6,572 bases of DNA from an uncultured Bdellovibrio sp. (GTDB taxonomy: Bacteria; Bdellovibrionota; Bdellovibrionia; Bdellovibrionales; Bdellovibrionaceae): contig CAMLMF010000151.1 of assembly GCA_946480995.1 (NCBI GenBank), positions 1 to 6,572 on the forward strand. The letters are read 5' to 3'. Position 1 is the first letter of the stretch. The number at the start of each line of letters is the position of its first letter. Below the pieces are notes generated by a model, which was given only the letters and a program-made list of their open reading frames with translations, was not told the origin of the DNA and ran no database searches. Both the position numbers and the translations under genes were made by a program. Below, piece after piece: positions 1 through 6,150 of the stretch.

Positions 1-377
1 TCTTGCGACGTCTTTGAACCCATCGTGACTAAAAAAAGCTGATAGTCTTTTTTTAAGTATTCCAAGTTTTCAAGGGCCCCTGGCATTAACGGCAAGGTTG
101 CGGGAACAGCGGGGTTATAAAACTCTTGCAAGGCCCCTTCGACTGCTTTTTCCGGTTGCGAAGTGCCGAAGCGTTTTACGATGCGAGTAAAGATCTCGGT
201 GTGGGATTGTTGCGACGCCATGTCGTGGCGCATTTGCAAACATTCGTCCAGCGAGCATTGCAGGCCCGCGGCAAGCATCGCTTCGCACGCACGGCGTGAC
301 GCTGCCGGCACTAAAATTCCGGAAGTGTCTAAAAGCGTGTCGTCTAAATCAAAAGCGATGGACTTGTATTTCCTCAT
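1..377 (-). CDS. HAD-superfamily hydrolase, N-terminal part (3' end outside window)
   Basis: Translating the minus strand from the ATG at 377-375 gives 125 uninterrupted residues before the window ends. Residues 7-14 read IAFDLDDT, the HAD motif I: D10 would be the nucleophile forming the phospho-aspartate, and D12 the general acid/base. A mostly helical segment (about 20-95) fits a C1-type cap. LVTMG at 116-120 supplies motif II, with T118. Motifs III and IV (Lys and the acidic metal ligands) would lie beyond the edge. Such proteins are mostly soluble cytoplasmic phosphatases; the substrate cannot be told from this part. The start is set by homology of motif I near the N-terminus and by overlap with the upstream peptidase stop (TAATG). 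I see no strong Shine-Dalgarno, so translation probably depends on coupling to the upstream gene. Family call secure, substrate unknown. Confidence 0.88.
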   Translation of the reverse strand, partial: MRKYKSIAFDLDDTLLDTSGILVPAASRRACEAMLAAGLQCSLDECLQMRHDMASQQSHTEIFTRIVKRFGTSQPEKAVEGALQEFYNPAVPATLPLMPGALENLEYLKKDYQLFLVTMGSKTSQ

Positions 378-1072
378 TAAACTGTTTTTCCCGTCAGTAA
401 CATTTGTAAGCCGGTCTTAAAGTGAGGCCACACTAAATTCAAATCGATGTGTTCCTGCTCTTCGATGCACACCACGGGGATCTGGTGTTCCAGCCACCCG
501 TATTGGCCCAAGCTGCCAGGGGTTGGATAGCCAATGTCTTCCCGTGCTTCGTAAGTCGTTCCCGTCGCCAGGATCTCTGCCGCGGTTTTGCCGGGATGGC
601 CGGTGTATACAACGCAAGGCTCCCACGAGTGAAAGTGTACTATGAGTTGTGGTTTTTCGTCCTCAATCAGTTTCACCAAAGCCTGAACTTCAGCCTCGCT
701 TCCGGGCGAAGGCCCAGGGTAATAGCGCGGGGCTTTGGCTTCCGGGCTCCAGTCGCGGCAAGGGAAGTTGCGATTCAGATCGACGTTATTGGAGTTTGTG
801 CGTTGGTTTTGAGAGTAGCCGTCGGGATTTATGCAGGGAATTAAGAGCCAAGGTCGAATTTTCTCAGACTCATGGGCTTCTTTTTCCTTTAGCCACATGA
901 TCAATTCTTGCGCAAGGCGCACACCTTCGGGTTCATCGCCATGAACACCGCCAACGAACAAAATCGGTCGCTCGGAAAAGTCGCTCAAACTGTGTGATTT
1001 TTTATACAGCTCGATCGGAGTATTCTTTGCTGTGCGGGCCCAAGAAGTTTGGTGAAATAATTTTCCTTGCAT
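377..1072 (-). CDS. MpaA-like M14 zinc peptidase (probable murein peptide amidase)
   Basis: This 231-residue protein has the M14 carboxypeptidase layout. VGGVHGDEPEG (40-50) holds zinc ligands H44 and E47. NVDLNRNF (96-103) gives the N100-R101 pair that binds the substrate carboxylate. HFHSW (146-150) supplies the third zinc ligand, probably H148. IPVVCIEEQ (198-206) holds the catalytic Glu, probably E204. The motif GYPTPGSLG (181-189) and the Cys-containing stretch after H148 resemble E. coli MpaA (about 240 residues). MpaA cleaves the gamma-D-Glu-meso-DAP bond of murein tripeptide in the cytoplasm during wall recycling. There is no signal peptide or membrane segment, consistent with that location. 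It is first in a two-gene unit with the HAD hydrolase and divergent from glmU. Upstream, AGCAGG lies 12 bases before the ATG, so the ribosome site is weak. Another M14 amidase or carboxypeptidase specificity cannot be excluded. Confidence 0.87.
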   Translation of the reverse strand: MQGKLFHQTSWARTAKNTPIELYKKSHSLSDFSERPILFVGGVHGDEPEGVRLAQELIMWLKEKEAHESEKIRPWLLIPCINPDGYSQNQRTNSNNVDLNRNFPCRDWSPEAKAPRYYPGPSPGSEAEVQALVKLIEDEKPQLIVHFHSWEPCVVYTGHPGKTAAEILATGTTYEAREDIGYPTPGSLGQYGWLEHQIPVVCIEEQEHIDLNLVWPHFKTGLQMLLTGKTV

Positions 1073-1080
1073 GACATAAT
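1052..1080 (+). promoter_or_regulatory. Candidate sigma70 promoter for glmU-glmS
   Basis: GTGAAA at 1052-1057 matches TTGACA at 4 of 6 positions. After a 17-base spacer, CATAAT at 1075-1080 matches TATAAT at 5 of 6, with an extended -10 TG at 1072-1073. Transcription would begin near 1086-1088 and leave a leader of about 43 bases. The element overlaps the start of the divergent peptidase gene, so the two promoters could interfere. Found by eye; a chance match is possible. Confidence 0.4.
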
Positions 1081-1129
1081 TAAGCCTGCTTTTTTCAGAG
1101 AAGAAAAGCTTTTAAAAGGAAGTTCGTAA
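1073..1129. other. Divergent intergenic region between the M14 peptidase gene and glmU
   Basis: These 57 bases must hold the 5' leaders of both transcription units. Two perfect 10-base palindromes overlap here: AAAAGCTTTT (1104-1113) and CTTTTAAAAG (1109-1118), the second running into the glmU ribosome site. An imperfect inverted repeat pairs GCTTTT (1088-1093) with AAAAGC (1104-1109). I see no convincing promoter for the minus-strand peptidase; the TTAATTA just before its ATG is only a weak -10. Confidence 0.6.
1116..1122 (+). promoter_or_regulatory. Ribosome binding site of glmU
   Basis: AAGGAAG ends 7 bases before the ATG at 1130, a good Shine-Dalgarno at normal spacing. It fixes this ATG as the glmU start; the nucleotidyltransferase motif then begins at residue 14, as usual for the family. 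Confidence 0.8.
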
Positions 1130-2524
1130 ATGTCAGAAAAAACATCTGAGAAATTGACGGTTATCGCCTTGGCGGCAGGGAAGGGAACTCGTATGAAATC
1201 CCCACTCCCTAAAGTCCTTCATCCCGTAGCGGGCCGTCCCATGATCGAAAAAGTCATTCAAGCTTCAAAACAAGCCGGCGCCGCCGAAGTGCGCGTGATC
1301 GTCGGTCACGGTCAAGCCCTGGTCAGACAAGTGGTGGAACCAATGGGTGTGTCTTGTTACGCGCAAGATGAACAGTTGGGCACGGCCCACGCGGTTCGTT
1401 GTGCAAAACCAGAAACCATCGAAGGCGATGTGGTCATCATGAACGGCGACCATCCTTTGATTGAAGGTGTGGACGTGAAAGAGTTCGTGCGCATCTTCCG
1501 CGATGAAAAATGTGATCTAGCGGTTGTGACAGCTGTCGTAAAAAGTCCCGGCGAATTCGGACGTATCGTGCGCAACCGTGGTGACTTGATGGCGATCGTA
1601 GAAGCCAAAGACGCTTCGGCAGACACTTTAAAAATCAACGAGATCAATACCGGTATTTACATCGCGAAGGCGTCAATCCTGGCTGAATACTTGCCGCAAA
1701 TTAAAAATAACAACGCGAAAAAAGAATTCTATATCACTGACTTGATTTCCATGTGCATTCAGGACAAATGCAAGGTGCAAGCGATTCGTTCGACTCCGAA
1801 AGTCGCGGTGGGTGTTAACAATCAAGCAGAGTTGGCAAAGGCCACACGCTTATTGTTTAAACGTAAAGCCATGCGCTTGATGGAAGAAGGCGTATTGATG
1901 ATCGATCCACGCACAGTCTATGTGGAAGAATCTGTGGAGATCGGCGCTGGGACTGTGATTTACCCGAACGTCTTCTTGCGCGGTAAAACCAAAATCGGTT
2001 CGTTCACGGTGATTGAATCCAACTGTTTCGTGTCAGACTCTCAAGTGGGCGACAGTGTGCAACTGCGCGGTGGCAGTTACTTAGAAGGTGCGAAGTTACA
2101 CAATAAAGTGACGGCAGGTCCTTACGCGCGTCTTCGTCCAGAAACAGAGATCTTTGAAGAAGCCCACGTGGGTAACTTCGTTGAAATGAAAAAAGTGAAG
2201 TTCGGCAAAAAATCAAAAGCAGGACATTTAACTTATCTCGGCGACGCCGAGGTGGGTGAAGAGGTCAACATTGGTTGCGGAACTATCACTTGCAATTACG
2301 CTGCAGATAAAAAGAAATATAAAACAAAGATTGGCAATCGAGTTTTCGTTGGCAGCGACACGCAATTTGTCGCGCCGATTGAAGTGGGCGATGACGCGGT
2401 CATTGGCTCTGGATCGACAATCACAAAAAATGTTCCGGCAAAAGCTTTGGCCGTGGCCCGTGGAAAACAGTTTGTTAAAGAAAACTATGTTTCTAAAGCC
2501 GCAGAGCCAGAGACTAAAGAGTAG
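1130..2524 (+). CDS. glmU: Bifunctional GlmU: GlcN-1-P acetyltransferase / GlcNAc-1-P uridyltransferase
   Basis: GlmU acetylates glucosamine-1-phosphate with acetyl-CoA and couples the product to UTP, giving UDP-GlcNAc in the cytoplasm. The protein has 464 residues (E. coli 456). The N-terminal uridyltransferase domain (about 8-235) has the signature LAAGKGTRM (14-22) with K28, NGDHP with metal ligand D107, NTG at 173-175, and the second metal ligand N230 in GVNN. A helical linker (about 232-255) leads to the left-handed beta-helix of hexapeptide repeats (about 265-440). Acetyltransferase residues are all present by alignment to E. coli: R336, K354, catalytic H366 in AGHLTYLGDA, Y369, N380 and K396. 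The acetyl-CoA loop is unusual: the canonical NYDG is NYAA (389-392), followed by one extra residue. The tail (about 447-464) is short and charged. glmS follows after 7 bases, the same glmU-glmS order as in E. coli. Confidence 0.98.
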   Translation: MSEKTSEKLTVIALAAGKGTRMKSPLPKVLHPVAGRPMIEKVIQASKQAGAAEVRVIVGHGQALVRQVVEPMGVSCYAQDEQLGTAHAVRCAKPETIEGDVVIMNGDHPLIEGVDVKEFVRIFRDEKCDLAVVTAVVKSPGEFGRIVRNRGDLMAIVEAKDASADTLKINEINTGIYIAKASILAEYLPQIKNNNAKKEFYITDLISMCIQDKCKVQAIRSTPKVAVGVNNQAELAKATRLLFKRKAMRLMEEGVLMIDPRTVYVEESVEIGAGTVIYPNVFLRGKTKIGSFTVIESNCFVSDSQVGDSVQLRGGSYLEGAKLHNKVTAGPYARLRPETEIFEEAHVGNFVEMKKVKFGKKSKAGHLTYLGDAEVGEEVNIGCGTITCNYAADKKKYKTKIGNRVFVGSDTQFVAPIEVGDDAVIGSGSTITKNVPAKALAVARGKQFVKENYVSKAAEPETKE

Positions 2525-2529
2525 GTGAG
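2523..2529 (+). promoter_or_regulatory. Ribosome binding site of glmS, overlapping the glmU stop codon
   Basis: AGGTGAG matches the 3' half of the consensus AGGAGGTGA and begins inside the TAG stop of glmU (2522-2524). Ribosomes finishing glmU therefore cover the glmS start site, so the two genes are probably translationally coupled. Confidence 0.65.
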
Positions 2530-2531
2530 TT

Positions 2532-4418
2532 ATGTGTGGAATCGTAGGTTACTTGGGACCGCAAAATCCCAAAGACATTATTGTTAATGGTTTAAAAAAA
2601 CTTGAGTACCGTGGTTATGACAGCGCGGGCGTAGCTATTTTGGACAATGGCAAAGCCAAGCGCGTGCGTGCTCAAGGTAAGTTAAAAGCTCTTGAAGACA
2701 AATTGGTGAACGAAAAGTTTGATGGCCATGTCGGCATCGGGCACACACGCTGGGCGACTCACGGGAAACCGTCGGAACGCAATGCCCATCCTCATCAAGT
2801 GCGCGGGATCAATCTTGTGCATAACGGGATCATTGAAAATTATCTCGATATCCGCGAAGAACTTTTGGCTCAAGGGGCAGAAATCACTTCAGACACAGAC
2901 TCTGAGTTGGTCGCGCATTTGATCGCGAACGAAGTGGAAGTGACAAAAGATCTGTTCAAAGCCGTGCGTGGCGTTTTGGATAAAATCCGTGGGGCTTTTT
3001 CGATTTTGGTGATGTGGGAACATGAACCGGATCGTTTGGTGGCCTTTAAAGACGGCCCACCATTGGTGGTGGGTTTAGGCAAAGAAGAAGTCTTTGTTGC
3101 CAGTGACGTGCAAGCGTTGATTCAGTACACGAAAAATTTCGTTTATTTGGAAGACCGTGAAATTGTCAGCATCAAAGGGGCAAAGGCAGAATTTTTCTCT
3201 GCCAACGGTTTCCCAATTCAAAAGAAAATTGTCGAGTTGAACTGGAATCCCGAAATGGTGGAAAAGCAGGGCTACTCACACTTTATGTTGAAAGAGATTT
3301 ACGAGCAACCGCGTGCGGTGGCGGCGGCGATTGAACCCCATGTAAATCCTGAAACATTCACGGTGGCTTTAAAAAATGTCGGCTTCGGTGGACATCCCGT
3401 GCAAAAATTAGAAGAACTTGATCGCGCTACGGACTGGGCAAAAACCCAAGAAGTTTTCAAAAGTATCGATCGTGTTTTCATCATCGCTTGCGGCACAAGT
3501 TTCTATGCCGGCATGGTGGGTAAATATCTGATCGAACAATTGGCGAAAGTGCCAGTTGAAATCGACATCGCCAGCGAATTCCGTTACCGCAATCCTGTAA
3601 TTCCTGCAAAGTCTTTGGTTGTGACGATTTCACAAAGTGGTGAAACAGCGGACACCTTGGCAGCCATCCGTATGGCGAAAGAGCTGGGCGCTACGACTTT
3701 AAGTATTTGTAACGTGAAAAGTTCCACGATTGATCGTGAAGCGCACGGACACTTGTATATGAATTCAGGTCCTGAAATCGGTGTGGCTTCGACAAAAGCA
3801 TTCACCAGTACGATGGCCGTTTTAAATTGTCTTTCGTTGGCGATTGCACGCACACGCGGAGCAATGGATGCTGCGACTGAAAATGAATTGGTGAAGTCAT
3901 TGTTGGCAGTGCCAAGTCAGATGGAAGGCGTGTTGGCTTACGACAAGTATTTCGACGAAGCTGCCTCTGCACTAAAACTATTCCGTGGCTTCTTGTACAT
4001 GGGCCGTGGCACCAGCTTCCCAATTGCAATGGAAGGAGCTTTAAAACTAAAAGAGCTCGCTTACATGCATGCCGAAGGTTACGCCGCTGGCGAAATGAAA
4101 CATGGTCCTTTGGCCTTGATCGACGAACGCATGGCGATTGTGATGGTGGCACCTACAGATCACTTGTATGAAAAAACAATCAGCAATTTGGAAGAAGCTC
4201 GCGCCCGTGGTGGAAAAGTGATTTCTATCGGCACGGGTGAAAATGAAAAATTGCGCTCTGTCAGCGAATACTATTTAGCGATTCCAAAAGCACACTGGAC
4301 AGTGAATTCGATTTTGACTGTGATTCCATTGCAGTTGATGTCTTACCACTTGGCTTGCAGCTTGGGTTACGATGTGGATCAACCACGTAACTTGGCAAAA
4401 TCAGTGACGGTCGAATAA
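2532..4418 (+). CDS. glmS: Glutamine--fructose-6-phosphate aminotransferase (isomerizing), GlmS
   Basis: GlmS converts fructose-6-phosphate and glutamine to glucosamine-6-phosphate and glutamate, the committed step to UDP-GlcNAc. The class II glutaminase domain (2-about 240) begins MCGIVGY, so C2 becomes the N-terminal nucleophile once Met is removed. HTRWATHG (71-78) contains R74, NGIIENY starts at N99, and D124 lies in SDTDSE. Two SIS sugar-isomerase domains follow: ACGTSFYAGM (319-328) and ISQSGETADT (366-375) in the first, GRGTSFPIAMEGALKLKE (491-508) in the second. K505, E508, H524 and K623 match E. coli isomerase residues K485, E488, H504 and K603. The C-terminus DVDQPRNLAKSVTVE equals the E. 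coli end. At 628 residues it is 19 longer than the E. coli enzyme (609), and the difference lies between EIYEQP (255-260) and ACGTS (319-323). No leader ribozyme fits in the 7-base gap to glmU. Confidence 0.98.
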   Translation: MCGIVGYLGPQNPKDIIVNGLKKLEYRGYDSAGVAILDNGKAKRVRAQGKLKALEDKLVNEKFDGHVGIGHTRWATHGKPSERNAHPHQVRGINLVHNGIIENYLDIREELLAQGAEITSDTDSELVAHLIANEVEVTKDLFKAVRGVLDKIRGAFSILVMWEHEPDRLVAFKDGPPLVVGLGKEEVFVASDVQALIQYTKNFVYLEDREIVSIKGAKAEFFSANGFPIQKKIVELNWNPEMVEKQGYSHFMLKEIYEQPRAVAAAIEPHVNPETFTVALKNVGFGGHPVQKLEELDRATDWAKTQEVFKSIDRVFIIACGTSFYAGMVGKYLIEQLAKVPVEIDIASEFRYRNPVIPAKSLVVTISQSGETADTLAAIRMAKELGATTLSICNVKSSTIDREAHGHLYMNSGPEIGVASTKAFTSTMAVLNCLSLAIARTRGAMDAATENELVKSLLAVPSQMEGVLAYDKYFDEAASALKLFRGFLYMGRGTSFPIAMEGALKLKELAYMHAEGYAAGEMKHGPLALIDERMAIVMVAPTDHLYEKTISNLEEARARGGKVISIGTGENEKLRSVSEYYLAIPKAHWTVNSILTVIPLQLMSYHLACSLGYDVDQPRNLAKSVTVE

Positions 4419-4420
4419 TC

Positions 4421-4452
4421 AAAAAAAACGGCTGGGTTCTTATCCAGCCGTT
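4421..4452 (-). terminator. Intrinsic terminator of mltF, containing its stop codon
   Basis: On the minus strand a 9-bp stem pairs AACGGCTGG (4452-4444) with CCAGCCGTT (4435-4427) around an 8-base loop. Eight T residues overlap the stem end and follow it (4428-4421). The first arm encodes the end of MltF, and its stop TAA (4442-4440) sits in the loop. Read in the glmS direction the same stem is followed only by a mixed GTCATTAAATT, so termination there should be weaker, although the convergent layout would suit a bidirectional element. Confidence 0.85.
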
Positions 4453-5819
4453 GTCATTAAATTATAAAAAGATTTTACTCGCTCAACAAACTCGACAGTT
4501 TCATAACCTCGAGCCGCTCCGTACTCTAAGTCTTTGGCATATTCAGGATCTGCCAACAGCGGAAGAACTTCTTTCAGTTGGTGCCACGAATTAGGATTTC
4601 GTCCCATTTTCTCTGCCAACTTCTGCGCATCTTTTAAGTGTCCCAGGCCAATGTTGTAAGCCGCCAGTGTAAATGCCAGACGATCTTTCGGGTCTAAGTC
4701 TTTCGGCAGTTGATTCATCAAAAAGCGTAAATACTTTGAACCACCCCAGATACTTTGTGCTGGGTCCGTGCGATCTTCGATGCCGACATGTTCTGCCGTC
4801 TCGTTCGTTAACTGCATCAAGCCCAAGACGCCGGTAAAGCTGCGGGCATCGGGATTCCATTGTGATTCTTGATAAGCAACCGAAGCAATTAATTGCCATG
4901 GTAAACGGTGTTCGTCAGCCGCTTTGCGGAACGCCTGTTTGTATTCAGGCAGCGTTGACTTGATCATTTTTTGAAAGCGGATGATGTCCTGTTTATTTAA
5001 CTGCGCCAAATAAGTGCGGTAACGATCCAAGACACGCATTAACTCGTCACTGCGTGAAGCTTGTTGATACCAAGAGTTCATCAAGTGCAAAAGATCATGA
5101 TTGTCAGGGCGCAGTTGCCAGCTTAGCGAATACGCTTCAGTCAAAGCCGTCACTTTTTCGACTTGGGTGTAATAGCGCGCATAGAAGTCACCGCTAAAGT
5201 TTTCAGCGATCACACAGTCGCTGTTTTCAGACTCTAAGGTCGCCATCAGATCTTCAATTTTTGTATTTTCAAAGATCTCTAGCTGCACATTCGGAGAAAA
5301 TTGGCGCAAGCGTTCAGACAGTCCGTGATAATTGTCTTTATTAAGTAATGCGACCTTTTTACCAGCCAGGTCACTGACGTGCTGGATCTTCGCTTTGCTG
5401 TTGCAGTACAGGCTTAGGTGCGTTTCTTCATAAGCCGGGCTTTTAAGGAAGCCAGACGCATGCTGAGGCGTTCTTAAGCGGGCAGCGGCGATGTCGCCCT
5501 CGCCATTGGCTAAAGCTCTTAGGACAGAGTCCTCGTCCGGCAAAACGACGTATTTTAATTTAAGATTATAGTACTTAGCAAAGTTCTGGATCAGGTCATG
5601 GTCGATACCGAAAGCATCACCGCGTTTTGGCTTACTATATATAAGAGGATTGTGCGTTGTCAGTACGACGATCTCACCCTTGGCCTCAACTTGCGCCAAA
5701 CTGTCTTGTTCGTCCCAGTACATGGCATCACATCCGTTCATAGCAACGGTGATCAGGCCCAGGGCACTGACGATCAAAGCACGTGAAAATTTCTGTCGAA
5801 ATCTTAAAATCCTACTCAT
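4440..5819 (-). CDS. mltF: Membrane-bound lytic murein transglycosylase F (MltF-like lipoprotein)
   Basis: MltF cleaves the MurNAc-GlcNAc bond of peptidoglycan, forming 1,6-anhydroMurNAc ends. This 459-residue protein has a basic N-terminus, a hydrophobic stretch (about 14-27) and Cys30 in MNGC, a loose lipobox, so it is probably a lipid-anchored periplasmic protein. An SBP_bac_3-like solute-binding domain follows (about 47-272); in Pseudomonas MltF the equivalent domain binds muropeptide and controls activity. The catalytic SLT domain spans about 300-430: YQESQWNP (316-323) holds catalytic E318, then GLMQLT (333-338) and AAYNIGLGHLKDA (386-398). It is about 60 residues shorter than E. coli MltF (518). 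The start gives an intact signal sequence; the only ribosome site is AGG nine bases upstream. It converges on glmS, and its terminator overlaps its last codons. Confidence 0.94.
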   Translation of the reverse strand: MSRILRFRQKFSRALIVSALGLITVAMNGCDAMYWDEQDSLAQVEAKGEIVVLTTHNPLIYSKPKRGDAFGIDHDLIQNFAKYYNLKLKYVVLPDEDSVLRALANGEGDIAAARLRTPQHASGFLKSPAYEETHLSLYCNSKAKIQHVSDLAGKKVALLNKDNYHGLSERLRQFSPNVQLEIFENTKIEDLMATLESENSDCVIAENFSGDFYARYYTQVEKVTALTEAYSLSWQLRPDNHDLLHLMNSWYQQASRSDELMRVLDRYRTYLAQLNKQDIIRFQKMIKSTLPEYKQAFRKAADEHRLPWQLIASVAYQESQWNPDARSFTGVLGLMQLTNETAEHVGIEDRTDPAQSIWGGSKYLRFLMNQLPKDLDPKDRLAFTLAAYNIGLGHLKDAQKLAEKMGRNPNSWHQLKEVLPLLADPEYAKDLEYGAARGYETVEFVERVKSFYNLMTTAG

Positions 5820-6091
5820 AAGGTTCGGCCTAGCTACCTGATGGGACGTAGCAGGCGCAAGCTTTAACAGTCGTAAATCAGGTTAAAAATGCGAAATCTC
5901 CACGGTTTGTGCAGAAATTCAGCGGCCAATTGTAAAAAACTTCAGGTCCGAGGGGAGGTTACAGATCAGCGTCAGGAAGTTGTTTTGCTCTCATAATTTT
6001 AACGCGCTACCTCTGAAGAACCGCTACAGAAGGGCTTTTTACGGGGGGTCGAAGGGTCCTGCCTAGATGATCGGCAGCCGCTGGGGTTTTG

Positions 6092-6120
6092 TTGACACCT
6101 ATCGCGGATTCTTCGATCGT
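6092..6120 (+). promoter_or_regulatory. Possible tdk promoter (perfect -35, poor -10)
   Basis: TTGACA at 6092-6097 is a perfect -35 hexamer. Seventeen bases later GATCGT (6115-6120) matches TATAAT at only 3 of 6. If used, transcription would begin near 6127 and give a short leader carrying the AGGAGG site and the GTG start. CATAAT at 5992-5997 is an alternative -10 with a poor -35. Confidence 0.25.
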
Positions 6121-6137
6121 GCTAAGGTTCGTTTTCC

Positions 6138-6143
6138 AGGAGG
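6138..6143 (+). promoter_or_regulatory. Ribosome binding site that decides the tdk start
   Basis: AGGAGG is a perfect Shine-Dalgarno, 7 bases before the GTG at 6151 and only 4 before the in-frame TTG at 6148. This spacing favours GTG as the start codon. Confidence 0.8.
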
Positions 6144-6150
6144 GGTTTTG

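Larger units (their letters stand above)
5820..6150. other. Divergent intergenic region between mltF and tdk (331 bases)
   Basis: I find no tRNA, no recognised structured RNA and no clear independent gene here. Near mltF there are inverted repeats: GCTAC (5833-5837) with GTAGC (5848-5852), ACCTGAT (5836-5842) with ATCAGGT (5877-5883), and TTTAAC (5863-5868) with GTTAAA (5882-5887). A minus-strand TACAAT (5934-5929) is a possible mltF -10, but no -35 matches it. On the plus strand, CATAAT (5992-5997) and TTGACA (6092-6097) are candidate tdk promoter parts. GGGGTTTTG occurs at 6083-6091 and again at 6142-6150. The stretch from 6067 to 6150 is also open in the tdk frame behind an ATG, so its right end could be coding if that start is used. 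Confidence 0.55.

Noticed and set aside
449..844. Open frame of 131 codons on the plus strand
   Set aside because: It is antisense to the M14 peptidase, whose zinc and substrate motifs are intact; its translation shows no domain and it has no ribosome site.
2525..2531. A glmS ribozyme or leader riboswitch ahead of glmS
   Set aside because: Only 7 bases separate glmU from glmS, so there is no room for the element.
3802..4152. Open frame of 116 codons on the minus strand inside glmS
   Set aside because: It lies opposite conserved SIS-domain codons of glmS, and its Arg/Pro/His-rich product is typical of a shadow frame.
4591..4899. Open frame of 102 codons on the minus strand within mltF, shifted frame
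   Set aside because: It overlaps the catalytic domain of mltF in another frame on the same strand and shows no recognisable domain or ribosome site.
6012..6040. Possible terminator ending in CTTTTT in the mltF-tdk gap
   Set aside because: The only pairing before the T-run is a 4-bp TCTG/CAGA stem, too weak to support a terminator, and no gene ends here on the plus strand.
6059..6077. Small hairpin CTGCC/GGCAG suggesting a structured RNA upstream of tdk
   Set aside because: A single 5-bp stem with a 9-base loop is expected by chance, and I could not build a larger fold or recognise a known RNA family.
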